Shown here in pieces: positions 56,516-64,000 of a DNA stretch of 64,000 nt. The stretch is from Methanococcoides methylutens MM1 (lineage in GTDB: Archaea; Halobacteriota; Methanosarcinia; Methanosarcinales; Methanosarcinaceae), in assembly GCF_000970325.1 (NCBI RefSeq), contig NZ_CP009518.1, positions 434,001 to 498,000 of the forward strand. The letters run 5' to 3'. The position numbers were made by a program, and so were the translations under genes. The number at the start of each line of letters is the position of its first letter. Position 1 is the first letter of the stretch. The notes under the pieces were generated by a model. That model was not told the origin of the DNA and searched no databases. It saw only the letters and a list, made by a program, of their open reading frames with translations.

Positions 56516-59500
56516 TCAGGCAGCTACGGGAGGTGTGCTTGCTACTGACTGCTCCCATATGTGTTGATAGACATGTACTGCAACTTCGTTTTTTTCTTCC
56601 TCTGTGAATGGAGGGGTTGGCAATAGTTCGTACAATTTGTCCAGAACCAGTACTTCCACTTCTGCTTGTGTCTGTTCTTTGGCAGTCCATCCTTGGAGGG
56701 GATCGATATGTTCATGAATGGATGCAAGCAAATCCTTACTAGCCTGTTTTATCGTTTCCAGTTCCTTACTGCTCAATTTGTCCTTCTTCAATAGGTCGAA
56801 GATAGCAAGCTCTTCCTCACTTAAACCTTCATTGATGGCACGGTGAGCTTCATTATCCAAACTGTTTACCAGTTCTATCAACCTTGCAAATGTATCTTCG
56901 ATGGTGACACGATCTTTCTCGTTGTTGTAGTCAGCTATTATCTCGGAATATTTCTTGTAGTAATCCATCCTCTGTGGATTTTGTTTGAGCATGAGTGCAA
57001 GCTTTTCTTCAACCAAATCCCGGATATCTTTTATAACGAGAGTTTTGTGAGTAACCTTTTTGGCGAATTCGTCTCTGAGCTTTTCCAGGTCTATCTTGCT
57101 CAAATCAAAAGTTATTGATTCATTGGAATCGGTGCCTGGACTCTGTGTGCTTATTGCTTCGTTGACGATTTTATGAAGTTCCTTTATGAGGTCTGTGACA
57201 TCAGAATTGTCACGGCGTTCCTGAAGTTTCTTATATATAGCTTCTATGTTGTCATGCTGTATGGCATATTTGTAGACTGATTTTTCCATGATTAATGACT
57301 TAAAACGGATGAATACCTGACGTGCCAATATCTCGAAACGACGTTTAGATTCATCATTTGTGTATAGTTTTGTCACTGCATCTCTGAATAACCTGATTTT
57401 CTCAAAATTTTTTGCTGTATGTAAATCATCTGGTTCGAAGCCAAGAGAACGCAAGTGATTCTCGGTTTCATCTATTGCTTCGATCAAGGCCTGTAACCTT
57501 TCTTCAATAGGGGCTACTATTTCCTCTTCTCCTGAGGAATCTTCACCATCACCCAGAGCATATAGCGCCAGTGCTGCTCTTAAGCTCTTAAGCATTCCAT
57601 TATAATCCACTATCAAGCCAAAGTCCTTGCCAGGATAACGACGATTGGCACGGGCTATAGCCTGCATAAGTGTATGTGCTTTCATTGATTTATCGATATA
57701 GAGTGTAGAAAGGCTTTCAACATCAAAACCTGTGAGCCACATGGCACAAACTATAGCCACACGGAATGGATGTTTTGGGTCTTTGAAGGCAGATTCCACG
57801 TCCACACGTTTGTCTCCCACTTCAAAGCCCTGTTTCATCAATGTGCGGTGAGGAATTATATCGAACTTCCATTTCTGGAACTCGGAGACTTCGTTCTGTT
57901 CTTCACTTATGATGATCTGTATCAGGGTTTCTTCCATCCAATCTGCCTGTCCTTTCAACCATTCCAGCTTTTTAGAAATCTCGGCAAATTTTTCTTCATC
58001 GCTCTCGGCAGAAAGTTCGGTTTGGGTTTGCGATATATCTGCTTTAACTTTGGCTATCTTAGCTTCCCATAGAGGGATTATTCGCTGATACATACGGGCA
58101 CAGGTTACTTTATCTATACAAACGAGCATGGCCTTACCTGATTCCCAACGTGTTGAACAGTGTTCTACAAAGTCAACAGCTATCTTGTCCAATCTATCGT
58201 CTGCTGTGATTATCTCATAGTCTTTTCCGAGCAATTTCTCAAGGTGAGCCTGTTTGTCAGGGTCAAGACTGGCCTTAGCAACAGCATTTGCTATGCGGTC
58301 GTTCAGATCAGGACGACTTATCCCGAGTTTTTCACCCCGGCTCTCATAGACCAATTTCACTGTTGAGCCGTCCTCTTCTGAACGTTTGAAATCATAACGA
58401 GAGACATAGCCTCCAAAGATACGTTTTGTCAACTGATCGTGTTTGAAAAGGGGTGTGCCCGTGAAACCGATGAAGGATGCATTTGGCAGTGCCAAGCGCA
58501 TGTTACGTGCAAGTTTTCCAGCCTGCGTACGGTGGGCTTCATCTGAGATAACTATGATATCGTCCCGCTTGCTGTATGGATGGAAGGGGTCTACGTCTTT
58601 GTTGAACTTGTGAATCAGACTGAAGATATAGCGGTGGTTTTGCTCTAAGTACATTTTCAGATCATCACCGCTGCCTGCACGGGGTGTTTGTTTGGTTGCT
58701 GCACCACAGCCTATGAAAGTACGATATATCTGACTGTCCAGGTCTTTGCGGTCTGTCATTAAAAGGAAGGTGAATTTTGCGGATATTTTCCTGCGTACCT
58801 TTTCTGTAAAAAAGATCATGGAGTAAGATTTGCCACTTCCCTGTGTGTGCCAGAAAACACCGAGCTTACCCAAGTCAGGATGTGCAGATTCTACGATCTC
58901 CAGGACATTTTTACCTTTTTGGTCATCGATTTCTTCGGATATTTCAAGCATGTCAGCATCTATCAAGTCCTTTTTCTGCATCTCGACAACACGATACTGT
59001 AGCCTTTCTTCCGGTGGGAATTGTTCTTTTAATTGTTCTTGTTTCCATACTGATGCCACAGCCAGATTGACACCCATGACCTGATGGTTCCTTGCCACTA
59101 TCTTGCGTGTCGAGCCTGCTTTACTGGAATCGAAAAGAATGAAATTCTCGATTATATCCAGTAACCTTTCATGGTCAAACATACCGTTGAGCAAAACCTC
59201 TGCGTCCAAGCTTCCCTTATCTTTCTCATCATTCCTCTTCCAGTCGGAAAAATGTTCCCACGGGCTTGTGATTGAACCGTATTTGGCGCTGTCACCGTTG
59301 CTTACTACGACGAAGGCATTGTGATGGAATGCATGTACTATGCTGTTCTCATTAAGATAATCACGTAAGTTCCCATCGAAGCCTGCACGTATGTTTTTGT
59401 GAACAGCTTTAAGCTCGATGACGACCACAGGAAGGCCATTCACAAAGCAGATAAGGTCAATGCGACGATTATAATTAGGAGCGCGTAGGCCGGTCACCTC

Positions 59501-59926
59501 TAGCTCCCGGACTGCCAGGAAACGGTTGTTTGAAGGAATGTTAAAATCAATTACCTTTGCTTTGTCGTGGATCTTTTGTTTCTTTTCGTTAAGGTAGCTG
59601 ACAGGGACACCATCTCGTATATATCGGTAAAATTCCTGGTTATGCTGTATCAGTGATCGAGATACATCATGGCGTGTCATTTTACTGATGGCATCATCTA
59701 TGGCTTCTGGGGGGAGTTTTGGATTCAGGCGTTTAAGGGCCGAGCGCAGATCACGGGTTAGGACAACCTCTTGCTTGTCCTTTCTTCCCAACGTACCGTT
59801 GGGACCAAAAGTTTCTTTCTTCCATGCATACTCGCTGTCCCAATTTAGCTCATTCTCCAGATGCTCTGCAAATGGTTCTTGTACGAGCCGGTCTTCACTG
59901 TTAATGCCTGTATACGCCATTCTCAA
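56516..59926 (-). CDS. hsdR: Type I restriction enzyme R subunit
   Basis: 1136 residues. N-terminal nuclease domain with PD-ExK-type residues (RIDLICFVNGLPVVVIELKAV), then the SF2 translocase: Walker A HTQGSGKSYSM, ISDEAHRTQ, FIGFTGTP, and ARANRRYPGK; a C-terminal DUF3387-type region follows. It cuts DNA after ATP-driven translocation together with HsdM and HsdS. Starts 15 bases after the DUF262 gene, last gene of the operon. Confidence 0.95.
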   Translation of the reverse strand: MRMAYTGINSEDRLVQEPFAEHLENELNWDSEYAWKKETFGPNGTLGRKDKQEVVLTRDLRSALKRLNPKLPPEAIDDAISKMTRHDVSRSLIQHNQEFYRYIRDGVPVSYLNEKKQKIHDKAKVIDFNIPSNNRFLAVRELEVTGLRAPNYNRRIDLICFVNGLPVVVIELKAVHKNIRAGFDGNLRDYLNENSIVHAFHHNAFVVVSNGDSAKYGSITSPWEHFSDWKRNDEKDKGSLDAEVLLNGMFDHERLLDIIENFILFDSSKAGSTRKIVARNHQVMGVNLAVASVWKQEQLKEQFPPEERLQYRVVEMQKKDLIDADMLEISEEIDDQKGKNVLEIVESAHPDLGKLGVFWHTQGSGKSYSMIFFTEKVRRKISAKFTFLLMTDRKDLDSQIYRTFIGCGAATKQTPRAGSGDDLKMYLEQNHRYIFSLIHKFNKDVDPFHPYSKRDDIIVISDEAHRTQAGKLARNMRLALPNASFIGFTGTPLFKHDQLTKRIFGGYVSRYDFKRSEEDGSTVKLVYESRGEKLGISRPDLNDRIANAVAKASLDPDKQAHLEKLLGKDYEIITADDRLDKIAVDFVEHCSTRWESGKAMLVCIDKVTCARMYQRIIPLWEAKIAKVKADISQTQTELSAESDEEKFAEISKKLEWLKGQADWMEETLIQIIISEEQNEVSEFQKWKFDIIPHRTLMKQGFEVGDKRVDVESAFKDPKHPFRVAIVCAMWLTGFDVESLSTLYIDKSMKAHTLMQAIARANRRYPGKDFGLIVDYNGMLKSLRAALALYALGDGEDSSGEEEIVAPIEERLQALIEAIDETENHLRSLGFEPDDLHTAKNFEKIRLFRDAVTKLYTNDESKRRFEILARQVFIRFKSLIMEKSVYKYAIQHDNIEAIYKKLQERRDNSDVTDLIKELHKIVNEAISTQSPGTDSNESITFDLSKIDLEKLRDEFAKKVTHKTLVIKDIRDLVEEKLALMLKQNPQRMDYYKKYSEIIADYNNEKDRVTIEDTFARLIELVNSLDNEAHRAINEGLSEEELAIFDLLKKDKLSSKELETIKQASKDLLASIHEHIDPLQGWTAKEQTQAEVEVLVLDKLYELLPTPPFTEEEKNEVAVHVYQHIWEQSVASTPPVAA

Positions 59927-59941
59927 TCACCATATAACAAA

Positions 59942-62032
59942 TCAAATATCTTCTCCGTTACCCAGCTGTTTTTCAAGTGCCTGTCTCACCAATCCCATGA
60001 CATAGGGCATCTGATCAAGGGATGATAAACCAACTTCCACCTCACCGTTTCCCCAGCGTCCTACATCAGAGACATCCCGGCATATCTCCCTAGGGTCATC
60101 TATGTCAGGGAATGGTACGTTAAGAGAAAGCAAGAGTCGTTTGGTTTGAGGGATTATGTCCACAAAGTTGGTTTCTGCCTTGTAGGCAACATAGAGCTTT
60201 TTGAACTCTTCTGAGACACAGGGGTCAAGTGCTAAGACCTCTTTACGGAACGCTTCGAAAAGCTCACGCATTTGACCTGTCTTGAGATTTGGGTGGTCAT
60301 CGAGGCTATACTCATTGTTCGTTGCCTTTGGCCTGTAGGCTTCCAGTACAGAGCTTTCAAGATGGGGAATTGGCCAGACCTCCACTGCATGTTCTGCAAG
60401 TCTTTCTGCACGCTTTTGAATGACTTCCAAGTTCCAGTGCTCAAGTTGTCCCAGCCCCTGGTTCATGCGTAGAGGGCTTTCCCTGAAACCACCTTCCATG
60501 TCACGTTTCTCGAAGAAGGGACGGTCGCTGTACTCGGAGTTATAGCCTGTAAGGGTGAGGTTGCCGAGTGTGTGTTTGTAGGTACTCTGGATGTCCTCCC
60601 AGTCTTCACCAAGTTCATTTATCCATGCATCCGAAAGGTCAGTGTTCTGAGGCAAGATGTGCTCTATGGTATAATCGGCCAAGGAAACCCTTTCCTTGCG
60701 TTCGAAATTCTCCAGACGCCGTAACCAATAGCTACGACTACGGAAGTTATAGAGGTCCCTAGTCTGGATCGCCCTTTTAAATTCATCGTTTAGGGGGAAG
60801 TGGCGATAAGACGGAAGAGAAAGGAAATGTGCCTTGAGACTTTCAAGATACCTGTCCTTTTTCAGTTCCCGTGAGAAGGTTGCAAAGGTCTTGTTCATTG
60901 AGTTTGTGGGGATGGCACAAACCGCACGTCTGAACACGTAGCTTTCCAGCAGGCGTACCGATTCAAGCATTTCGCCCTTACTTAGCACCTCGTTTACATA
61001 ATCATGATAAAGTTCCAGGAGAAGGGGATATGCTACATCCACCTTGAGCTCACGGAGGTCTTGGAAGGCGTATTTAAGCTCTTTGTCGGGTTCTGTCCCC
61101 AATGCCATGGAGCAATAGTAATTGGAATAAGTATTGATGTCGCTGACCAGTGATTCAACTCCATCGATCTCTGGAGAATTAGCATATTGTTTGAAGGCTT
61201 CGTAAACCCCACGTATGTTTGGAATATCCCCTGTCTTCACGGTGAGATAGTGTCTCATGAAGCCATCGAAGTAACTGGAATATGCCTCCTGCCCGAAGTT
61301 TAATTCCATGGGTCTCCAGTATCTTGTATAGAGTCGAGCCTGCTCCTCCGGCTCCAGTCCCATGAGGATGAAGTTGCGGATAAGGTCCGCCTGGCTGAGG
61401 TCAAGTCCAGTAGAGTTGAGGCTTTCGAATATGAGCTGAGGGTTATCCTGATCCCTGTCGAGGGAGATATCAACGATCATTAGCTTGGCCAGACCCTTGC
61501 AAATGGTCTCAAGTTCATCTTTTGATTTGCTTATCTGATCATCGAAGAAATCGAAGTTTTCCTTTACTCTGATTGAGTGGTCCGTTGCCATTGGCTGCTG
61601 ATCCATCAAGGCGATAAGGGACGCCTTATCTGTCTGGGAGAGTAGTAGTTTGTATTTGAGCTCCCCTTCCTCTCTGGGGTCGAGAAGGTAGTGATTGCGT
61701 AGATACTTAGTAGAAAATCCCTTAATAGGTTCTGAATCGCCCAAATGCCGAGAAAGTGCCTCGATTATCAACATCACTGTGGTTAGTCGCTGTTGTCCAT
61801 CTATCACCAATAAGGGAGACTGACTCGATACCGAATAAAGTCCCTTTTCTACATAGACTATAGAGCCTACAAAATGAGCAGATACATGGTCATTTCGCCC
61901 TGCGCGCAGTATATCCTCCCACAGTTGGCGACATTCCCTCTCTCCCCAGCTATATGCACGCTGGTAGATGGGAATCACTAACTGTGAAGACCTGTCAAGA
62001 AAACCCAAAAGTTTAGATTCTACTGCTTTCAT
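59942..62032 (-). CDS. DUF262/DUF1524 (GmrSD-like) protein inside the type I operon
   Basis: 696 residues. N-terminal DUF262 ParB-like domain with the marks VIPIYQRAYSWGERECRQLW and VIDGQQRLTT (DGQQR); C-terminal DUF1524 His-Me/HNH nuclease (YTIEHILPQNTDLS, TLGNLTLTGYNSEYS, FFEKR). GmrSD proteins of this architecture are type IV enzymes that use nucleotides to cut glucosylated or otherwise modified DNA. ATG 62032 overlaps the hsdS stop (ATGA), so it is translated as part of the type I operon. Confidence 0.9.
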   Translation of the reverse strand: MKAVESKLLGFLDRSSQLVIPIYQRAYSWGERECRQLWEDILRAGRNDHVSAHFVGSIVYVEKGLYSVSSQSPLLVIDGQQRLTTVMLIIEALSRHLGDSEPIKGFSTKYLRNHYLLDPREEGELKYKLLLSQTDKASLIALMDQQPMATDHSIRVKENFDFFDDQISKSKDELETICKGLAKLMIVDISLDRDQDNPQLIFESLNSTGLDLSQADLIRNFILMGLEPEEQARLYTRYWRPMELNFGQEAYSSYFDGFMRHYLTVKTGDIPNIRGVYEAFKQYANSPEIDGVESLVSDINTYSNYYCSMALGTEPDKELKYAFQDLRELKVDVAYPLLLELYHDYVNEVLSKGEMLESVRLLESYVFRRAVCAIPTNSMNKTFATFSRELKKDRYLESLKAHFLSLPSYRHFPLNDEFKRAIQTRDLYNFRSRSYWLRRLENFERKERVSLADYTIEHILPQNTDLSDAWINELGEDWEDIQSTYKHTLGNLTLTGYNSEYSDRPFFEKRDMEGGFRESPLRMNQGLGQLEHWNLEVIQKRAERLAEHAVEVWPIPHLESSVLEAYRPKATNNEYSLDDHPNLKTGQMRELFEAFRKEVLALDPCVSEEFKKLYVAYKAETNFVDIIPQTKRLLLSLNVPFPDIDDPREICRDVSDVGRWGNGEVEVGLSSLDQMPYVMGLVRQALEKQLGNGEDI

Positions 62033-63234
62033 ACGATAATCTCCCCACTCATTAATTTAGGAAGCAAAATATCACGAGCTTCCTGAAGTTTTTGGTTTTG
62101 AATATAAAGATTTAACCATTGATCAAATACAGGAGTTAATGCATCATTAAAAATATAGATTAGTTGTGATGGTGGCATCAACATTGGAAAAGAACGTATA
62201 ATTTGTTGATTGATGTTGTTTTGAGCTGCTCCCATTGAAAGGCCAACAAGTGTTTGCTTGTTTTCTAGGAAAAAAAGAAATGAATGCATAAAGCTAGCCC
62301 TTGGGTCCTTTGCCATAATTGCACAACAAGCTTGATTAGAAGCTGCTGGACTTGCAATTATCCCTACCTGACCAATTGTTGCCCCGTACATTGCAACAAG
62401 AACCGTTTTTTCAGGAAATAACTTTGCAGAAGACTTTTTTATGGCCTCTTGAGTAATCTTTTCTTCAGTATCTGTTATGAATCTATTAAGAAGCTCTTGT
62501 GTCTTCACCCACTTTATCTCACCTGTAAAGAAATCTGGATTTTTTCTACTTGGAGTACCACCAGATGATGTGTCATAAAAATCAGAAACACATCCATTAT
62601 CCCATCCCTCAGGCACCCCATCCATAACCTTGACGTGCTCATGGCCTGGGAAACGCAGGTTGACGAACCATTCCCTATATAGCAACCTTGCTGACTGTTC
62701 GAGTAACTCAATACGACGCTGGTTGTTTTTAATAAGATTCTCATAGGCAGAGAGAATAGAAACAATACGGTGCTGAGTTGACATGTCGGGAATTGGAAAC
62801 TGAAAAGAAGAGAGAACTTTAGCATTTGCATTTGGCTGTGCCGCTCCACTAACACGTGAAAGAACAAAACGCTTATAAATGTTTGATTCGACAACTCGTC
62901 CAACATAACCAGGATCGGCCTTTTTTGGATCAATTCGAATCCTAACGAGATAAGAAGCAAATACCGATTGTTCATCTTCTCGAATCAATTTGGCATATCC
63001 CACCGTTGCACCTGTTCGGGCAATTACAATATCACCTGGTTGGAGAGAAAACTTGGAGATATCTTTTTCTTCAATTTTACAATATGGCACGCTATCCCAA
63101 TCAATATTGAGAGGTACGATATCGGTAATTCTTAGAAACTTTGGTCCCACCTTTTTGTTAGAAGCTGAAGCAGTATATCCATATCGGGTTGACTCTGCAA
63201 TGTCAGCCAGAGAGACGAGGGGCATATTTCTCAT
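62029..63234 (-). CDS. hsdS: Type I restriction specificity subunit
   Basis: 401 residues, two target-recognition domains with conserved helices. First half: FLRITDIVPLNIDWDSVPYC..., SLQPGDIVIARTGATVGYAKL, FPIPDMSTQHRIVSIL; second half: VKTQELLNRFITDTEEKIT, LFPEKTVLVAMYGATIGQVGI, LMPPSQLIYIF. Sets the DNA sequence recognised by the complex. Start ATGA-overlaps the hsdM stop. Confidence 0.93.
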   Translation of the reverse strand: MRNMPLVSLADIAESTRYGYTASASNKKVGPKFLRITDIVPLNIDWDSVPYCKIEEKDISKFSLQPGDIVIARTGATVGYAKLIREDEQSVFASYLVRIRIDPKKADPGYVGRVVESNIYKRFVLSRVSGAAQPNANAKVLSSFQFPIPDMSTQHRIVSILSAYENLIKNNQRRIELLEQSARLLYREWFVNLRFPGHEHVKVMDGVPEGWDNGCVSDFYDTSSGGTPSRKNPDFFTGEIKWVKTQELLNRFITDTEEKITQEAIKKSSAKLFPEKTVLVAMYGATIGQVGIIASPAASNQACCAIMAKDPRASFMHSFLFFLENKQTLVGLSMGAAQNNINQQIIRSFPMLMPPSQLIYIFNDALTPVFDQWLNLYIQNQKLQEARDILLPKLMSGEIIV

Positions 63235-64000
63235 ATCCCTAACTCCTCAAAATTACTTTTTATGATTGCTGCCAATTCAACTGCTTCCTCATTGAGTTCC
63301 TCGAGTTCGATGTGGATATCTCTCAATGCTTCCTCAAAATCAAAATCCCCATCCACTTCTTCAGGAGCTATACCAACATATCTTCCAGGAGTAAGACTCC
63401 AATCTGATTCCTTAATCTTGTCCTTGGTAACAATGCTACACAAACCAGGCACATCAACAAACTGTGCGTCAGGGAAACGGGATAAGAGCCACAGGATCTG
63501 GCGGTAGAAGTAAACCGTAAGCTTGAGCTGCTCGACCACATCCTTGCGCTTAGCATCCAGCTCTTTGACCAGTTTACCAACAGCACGCTTTTCCCATATA
63601 TTTCGAGTACCGGCATTTGCCTCTTTCTCGACGGAATCCACAAGTCTGGATGCAAGCTTGTAGACCAGGTCCACATCCTTTATGAGATCATGGCAGGATG
63701 TTGCAAGCTCCTCGAGTTTCCCGAACAACTTTTTCTGGTCCTCAAAGTCCTGTTCACAGGATTCGCTCCAATCCGTTGCAATACGAGATTCCAGTTGTTC
63801 CACTGTCTGGAAATAGGCAGATGATACATCTTCATACTCTTTCAACAATTCAAAAGATGGAGATTCTTCTGATATTTCCCCAAGGAATGGTGTGGTGGCT
63901 GTTTTCAATTTATCATAAGCATCTTGGAAAGGTGCGGCTACTTCGGTTATGGATGCAGCCTCTGTGAGCGTGCGGTCGAGATAGCTTTGTACCAAGGCGA
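63231..64000 (-). CDS. hsdM: Type I restriction methylase subunit, C-terminal part (cut by window edge)
   Basis: About 254 C-terminal residues of HsdM: long helices (coiled-coil-like, about 63400-63950) and the typical end SLTPGRYVGIAPEEVDGDFDFEEALRDIHIELEELNEEAVELAAIIKSNFEEL. The catalytic N6-adenine methylase motifs (NPPF and SAM site) lie beyond the window. First known gene of the hsdM-hsdS-DUF262-hsdR operon. Confidence 0.92.
   Translation of the reverse strand, partial: ALVQSYLDRTLTEAASITEVAAPFQDAYDKLKTATTPFLGEISEESPSFELLKEYEDVSSAYFQTVEQLESRIATDWSESCEQDFEDQKKLFGKLEELATSCHDLIKDVDLVYKLASRLVDSVEKEANAGTRNIWEKRAVGKLVKELDAKRKDVVEQLKLTVYFYRQILWLLSRFPDAQFVDVPGLCSIVTKDKIKESDWSLTPGRYVGIAPEEVDGDFDFEEALRDIHIELEELNEEAVELAAIIKSNFEELGI

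Overview
The window comes from a methylotrophic methanogenic archaeon of the Methanosarcinaceae, most like Methanococcoides and relatives (genus is inference). Evidence: a dimethylamine methyltransferase gene (mtbB) with the in-frame amber codon that encodes pyrrolysine, its corrinoid protein, archaeal informational genes (aIF2-gamma, Rpo7, Spt4, S24e, S27ae), a proteasome-activating nucleotidase and an F420-linked iron-sulfur flavoprotein. None of the roughly 50 genes I trust ends in TAG. The in-frame TAGs that matter (6689 and 38409) are both followed by more family-like coding sequence, so TAG reads as a sense codon here. TTG starts are frequent, and two genes with good Shine-Dalgarno (SD) sites seem to start at ACG or ATC/ATA.

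Layout: 1-5.5 kb, a secreted, membrane-anchored CobN-like chelatase with a recent tandem 441-bp duplication and a frameshift. 5.7-6.8 kb, a YHS-FrhB fusion with an internal amber codon. 7-8.2 kb, a haem-type membrane protein and tRNA-Ala/tRNA-Ile. 8.5-10.6 kb, a regulator and an aconitase-family large subunit. 10.9-12.1 kb, AT-rich and nearly empty. 12.2-14.2 kb, larB-larC. 14.4-19.6 kb, TPR protein, U32 protein, Maf, DUF427. 19.6-22.9 kb, a redox group (rubredoxin-ThDP enzyme, CDGSH-Fer4-CDGSH protein) and an MscS channel. 23.5-28.7 kb, MarR, an RND pump and two secreted COG1361 proteins. 28.9-32.4 kb, the translation/transcription cluster.

32.6-41.8 kb is the dimethylamine region. mtbC, mtbB and a permease lie in the middle. 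On one side are a divergent Msr-type regulator, a Cache sensor kinase and a stand-alone receiver; on the other are a PAS-GAF protein and a second stand-alone receiver of equal length. A perfect palindrome beside a TATA box upstream of mtbC is a good operator candidate. This two-sided sensor/receiver arrangement is one of the best candidates for an undescribed system.

42-46.5 kb holds small membrane and Cys-rich proteins, tRNA-Glu, PAN, a Q/P/N-rich DNA-binding protein and a frameshifted DUF131 gene. 46.6-51.9 kb is a UV-repair neighbourhood (uvrB, tRNA-Gly, UV endonuclease, SOUL protein, photolyase), followed by a MarR-MATE pair. From tRNA-Leu (53.97 kb), which has a degenerate partial copy 136 bp upstream, the sequence changes character: a mini-operon of orphan small genes, a ribbon-helix-helix-like protein, a HEPN protein, and a type I restriction-modification operon (hsdM-hsdS-DUF262/DUF1524-hsdR) running off the right edge. 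This looks like a defence island at a tRNA gene. I saw no CRISPR array, rRNA or intact insertion sequence.
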